A program made the position numbers and the translations under genes. Positions 6,118 to 7,060 of a stretch of DNA of 7,060 nucleotides are shown one piece after another. The notes beneath the pieces were generated by a model that ran no database searches, was not told where the DNA came from, and saw only the letters and a program-made list of their open reading frames with translations. How positions within the stretch are numbered: the first letter of the stretch is position 1; each line of letters begins with the position of its first letter. This stretch comes from Candidatus Omnitrophota bacterium. Its GTDB lineage: Bacteria > Omnitrophota > Gorgyraeia > Duberdicusellales > 4484-171. Location: NCBI GenBank assembly GCA_014728785.1, contig WJKZ01000147.1, positions 1 through 7,060 of the forward strand, written 5' to 3'.

Positions 6118-6282
6118 ATGAAAGGTTTTAGAAAACAATTAGAGTTTATCCACTCATTTTTAAGTGGTATTATAAATAGAGAAGCCGCGTGTAGGGCAAC
6201 ACGTGGCTTTTTTTATGCCCAGATACACACAGATCAAAATTCACAGATGCACACGGATATTAATCTGTGTCAATCTGTGTAA
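6118..6282 (+). other. Possible short leader ORF spanning the second terminator
   Basis: The ATG at 6118 follows AAGGA (6109-6113) by four bases. It opens a 54-codon frame starting MKGFRKQLEFIHSFLSGI, passes straight through the terminator stem at 6184-6207, and ends inside the CACAGAT array. The second half is plainly repeat-encoded (HTDQNSQMHTD), so it is unlikely to be a conserved protein. It could be a leader peptide whose translation prevents the second terminator from folding, or a chance frame. Confidence 0.25.
6184..6214 (+). terminator. Second intrinsic terminator in the leader
   Basis: GCCGCGTGT (6184-6192) pairs with ACACGTGGC (6199-6207), nine pairs including one G-U, around a six-base loop, followed by seven Ts (6208-6214). 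It lies about 90 bases after the first terminator and before the secreted-protein gene. No upstream sequence complementary to its 5' arm was found. Confidence 0.85.
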
Positions 6283-6304
6283 TAATCTGTGTCAATCTGC
6301 GTAT
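6222..6304. repeat. CACAGAT/ATCTGTG inverted repeat array
   Basis: The left arm holds ACACAGAT, CACAGAT and ACACGGAT units (6227-6258). The right arm holds four inverted ATCTGTGT/ATCTGCGT units (6263-6302), separated by only a few bases, so the array can fold into a long hairpin. The 22 bases 6228-6249 are identical to 4546-4567. It lies in the leader between the second terminator and the gene start. Confidence 0.85.
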
Positions 6305-6307
6305 TAA

Positions 6308-6323
6308 GGGCTTGGGTAAGGAA
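6308..6323 (+). promoter_or_regulatory. 16-nt leader motif, copy 3, covering the ribosome-binding site of the secreted-protein gene
   Basis: This copy is identical to copy 2. Its AAGGA (6318-6322) ends two bases before the ATG at 6325, somewhat close for ideal spacing. The whole 16 bases can pair with 6432-6447 (14 Watson-Crick and two G-U pairs), which would bury the ribosome-binding site. Confidence 0.6.
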
Positions 6324-6324
6324 A

Positions 6325-7060
6325 ATGTATTATAAGAAAAAAATAAATTTTTTCAGACTGTTCTCATTTTTTCTTTCCCGCATTTCTTCTAAATTATCCA
6401 AAAATTACAAGCAATATAATCTTTTTGTGTCTTCTTTACCTAAGCCCAGTCAGGCCCGGCCCCGTACCGTTGGCCTGATGTCTTTTTCCTTACTGGTTCT
6501 TTGTTTAGTTTTTTCTACTGCACTGGCAGGTTTTGCTGAAAGCCCAGGGCAGTCAAAGGATATAGGTATGGCAGTCTCGCCGGGCCAGATATGGATACAG
6601 AATGTAGCACCGGGTGAAGCTTTTGATGTAGGCAGGGATATGGGAGTTGAACTTATTATCGCCAATAATAGCGACAAGAAACGCATCTATTTACTTTCTG
6701 TTAATTCAGGCGGAGATATTTCCGCAGAGAGCATCAAAGGTTATCTACCTCTTCCCGATATTAACTGGGTAAGGCTCAAGAAACAATCCGTAGAAGTTTT
6801 ACCTCAAGAAAAGGAAAAGGTAAATGTATTTATCAATATCCCGGACAGAGAGGAGTATTATAACCAGAGGTGGTTTGCAAAAGTAAAAGTTTCCTCGAAG
6901 CCTCAAAAGTATGAGACTTTAGCCTTGGGTATTACTTCAACCTTTTATATTGAAACCGAAAGTAAATATGACTTAAAGCAGAAACCTTACGGAACTTTTG
7001 GAGTAATCCCTTCGGAGGTAGTAATAAATCCCTTAAAGGTGGGAGAAGATAAAGACTCAG
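6325..7060 (+). CDS. Secreted Ig-like/beta-sandwich surface protein, 3' truncated; likely c-di-GMP riboswitch target
   Basis: The frame is open from the ATG at 6325 to the window end (245 codons) and the stop is not reached. Residues 52-71 (MSFSLLVLCLVFSTALAGFA) form a hydrophobic signal-peptide core, with likely cleavage near ALA-GFA-ES, so the product is exported. The mature part begins with VSPGQIWIQNVAPGEAFDVG and VELIIANNSDKKRIYLLSV, then NWVRLKKQSVEVLPQEKEKVNVFINIPD, a pattern of alternating beta strands like DUF916-type or pilus-chaperone-like Ig domains. No catalytic motif is visible. The start is uncertain: from 6325 the residues before the hydrophobic core number 51, which is long; GTG at 6427 or ATG at 6478 are alternatives without a clear ribosome-binding site. 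As the first gene after the c-di-GMP riboswitch it is the probable target. An adhesin or surface-assembly role is inference. Confidence 0.8.
   Translation, partial: MYYKKKINFFRLFSFFLSRISSKLSKNYKQYNLFVSSLPKPSQARPRTVGLMSFSLLVLCLVFSTALAGFAESPGQSKDIGMAVSPGQIWIQNVAPGEAFDVGRDMGVELIIANNSDKKRIYLLSVNSGGDISAESIKGYLPLPDINWVRLKKQSVEVLPQEKEKVNVFINIPDREEYYNQRWFAKVKVSSKPQKYETLALGITSTFYIETESKYDLKQKPYGTFGVIPSEVVINPLKVGEDKDS
6432..6447 (-). repeat. 16-nt leader motif, copy 4, inverted (TTCTTTACCTAAGCCC)
   Basis: The reverse complement reads GGGCTTAGGTAAAGAA. It is inverted relative to the other three copies and can pair with any of them as RNA. If translation starts at 6325 this copy is coding (residues 36-41); if the start is at 6478 it is in the leader. 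Confidence 0.6.

Noticed and set aside
6415..6420. Perfect TATAAT as a promoter for a shorter secreted-protein transcript
   Set aside because: The expected -35 region (6392-6397) reads AATTAT, with no supporting element; the region is AT-rich and a chance match is likely.

Overview
The window carries a late-flagellar gene block followed by a riboswitch-controlled secreted-protein gene, all on the + strand. The intergenic DNA is crowded with short dispersed repeats. No rRNA, tRNA, CRISPR array or transposase is visible. Repeat types of this kind (CACAGAT / ATCTGTG inverted arrays, GGCAGGCAGG-type palindromes, GCTTGTAG tracts), together with flagellar genes, suggest an uncultured bacterial lineage such as Omnitrophota or a similar group. 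That placement is a guess from sequence style, not from a marker gene.

Layout. 1-1503: 3' part of fliD (filament cap), with a beta-sandwich, carbohydrate-binding-like domain inserted in its variable region. 1546-1634: GCTTG-type inverted repeat. 1637-2102: two small overlapping genes, a minimal winged-helix protein and an 89-residue helical protein of unknown function. 2084-2193: CACAGAT repeat around a GC-rich palindrome. 2209-4071: Maf/DUF115 motility accessory factor, probably for flagellin glycosylation. 4095-4535: fliS, the flagellin export chaperone. 4534-4614: second CACAGAT repeat. 4633-5667: NDP-sugar 4,6-dehydratase of the PseB/CapE/WbpM family. 5650-5763: third CACAGAT repeat. 5764-6324: long regulatory leader. 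6325-end: 5' part of a gene for a secreted Ig-like protein, cut by the window edge.

How the parts fit. FliD caps the filament, FliS escorts flagellin, the 4,6-dehydratase could begin synthesis of a nonulosonic or deoxy-amino sugar, and Maf could transfer that sugar to flagellin. This is a plausible filament assembly and glycosylation block. The leader at 5764-6324 contains a well-supported c-di-GMP-I (GEMM) riboswitch. It has a GAAA tetraloop, an 11-nt-type tetraloop receptor, and an 11-bp intrinsic terminator with eight Ts. Eight bases at the 3' side of the aptamer are exactly complementary to part of the terminator, which gives a simple antiterminator model. A second terminator lies inside a short SD-preceded ORF further down. 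A 16-nt motif (GGGCTTGGGTAAGGAA and variants) occurs three times directly and once inverted. One direct copy covers the ribosome-binding site of the secreted-protein gene and can form a 16-bp helix with the inverted copy. The leader therefore looks like a stacked, possibly multi-level, c-di-GMP control region placed next to motility genes, which would fit a motile-to-attached switch. The riboswitch is strongly supported; the stacked control is inference.
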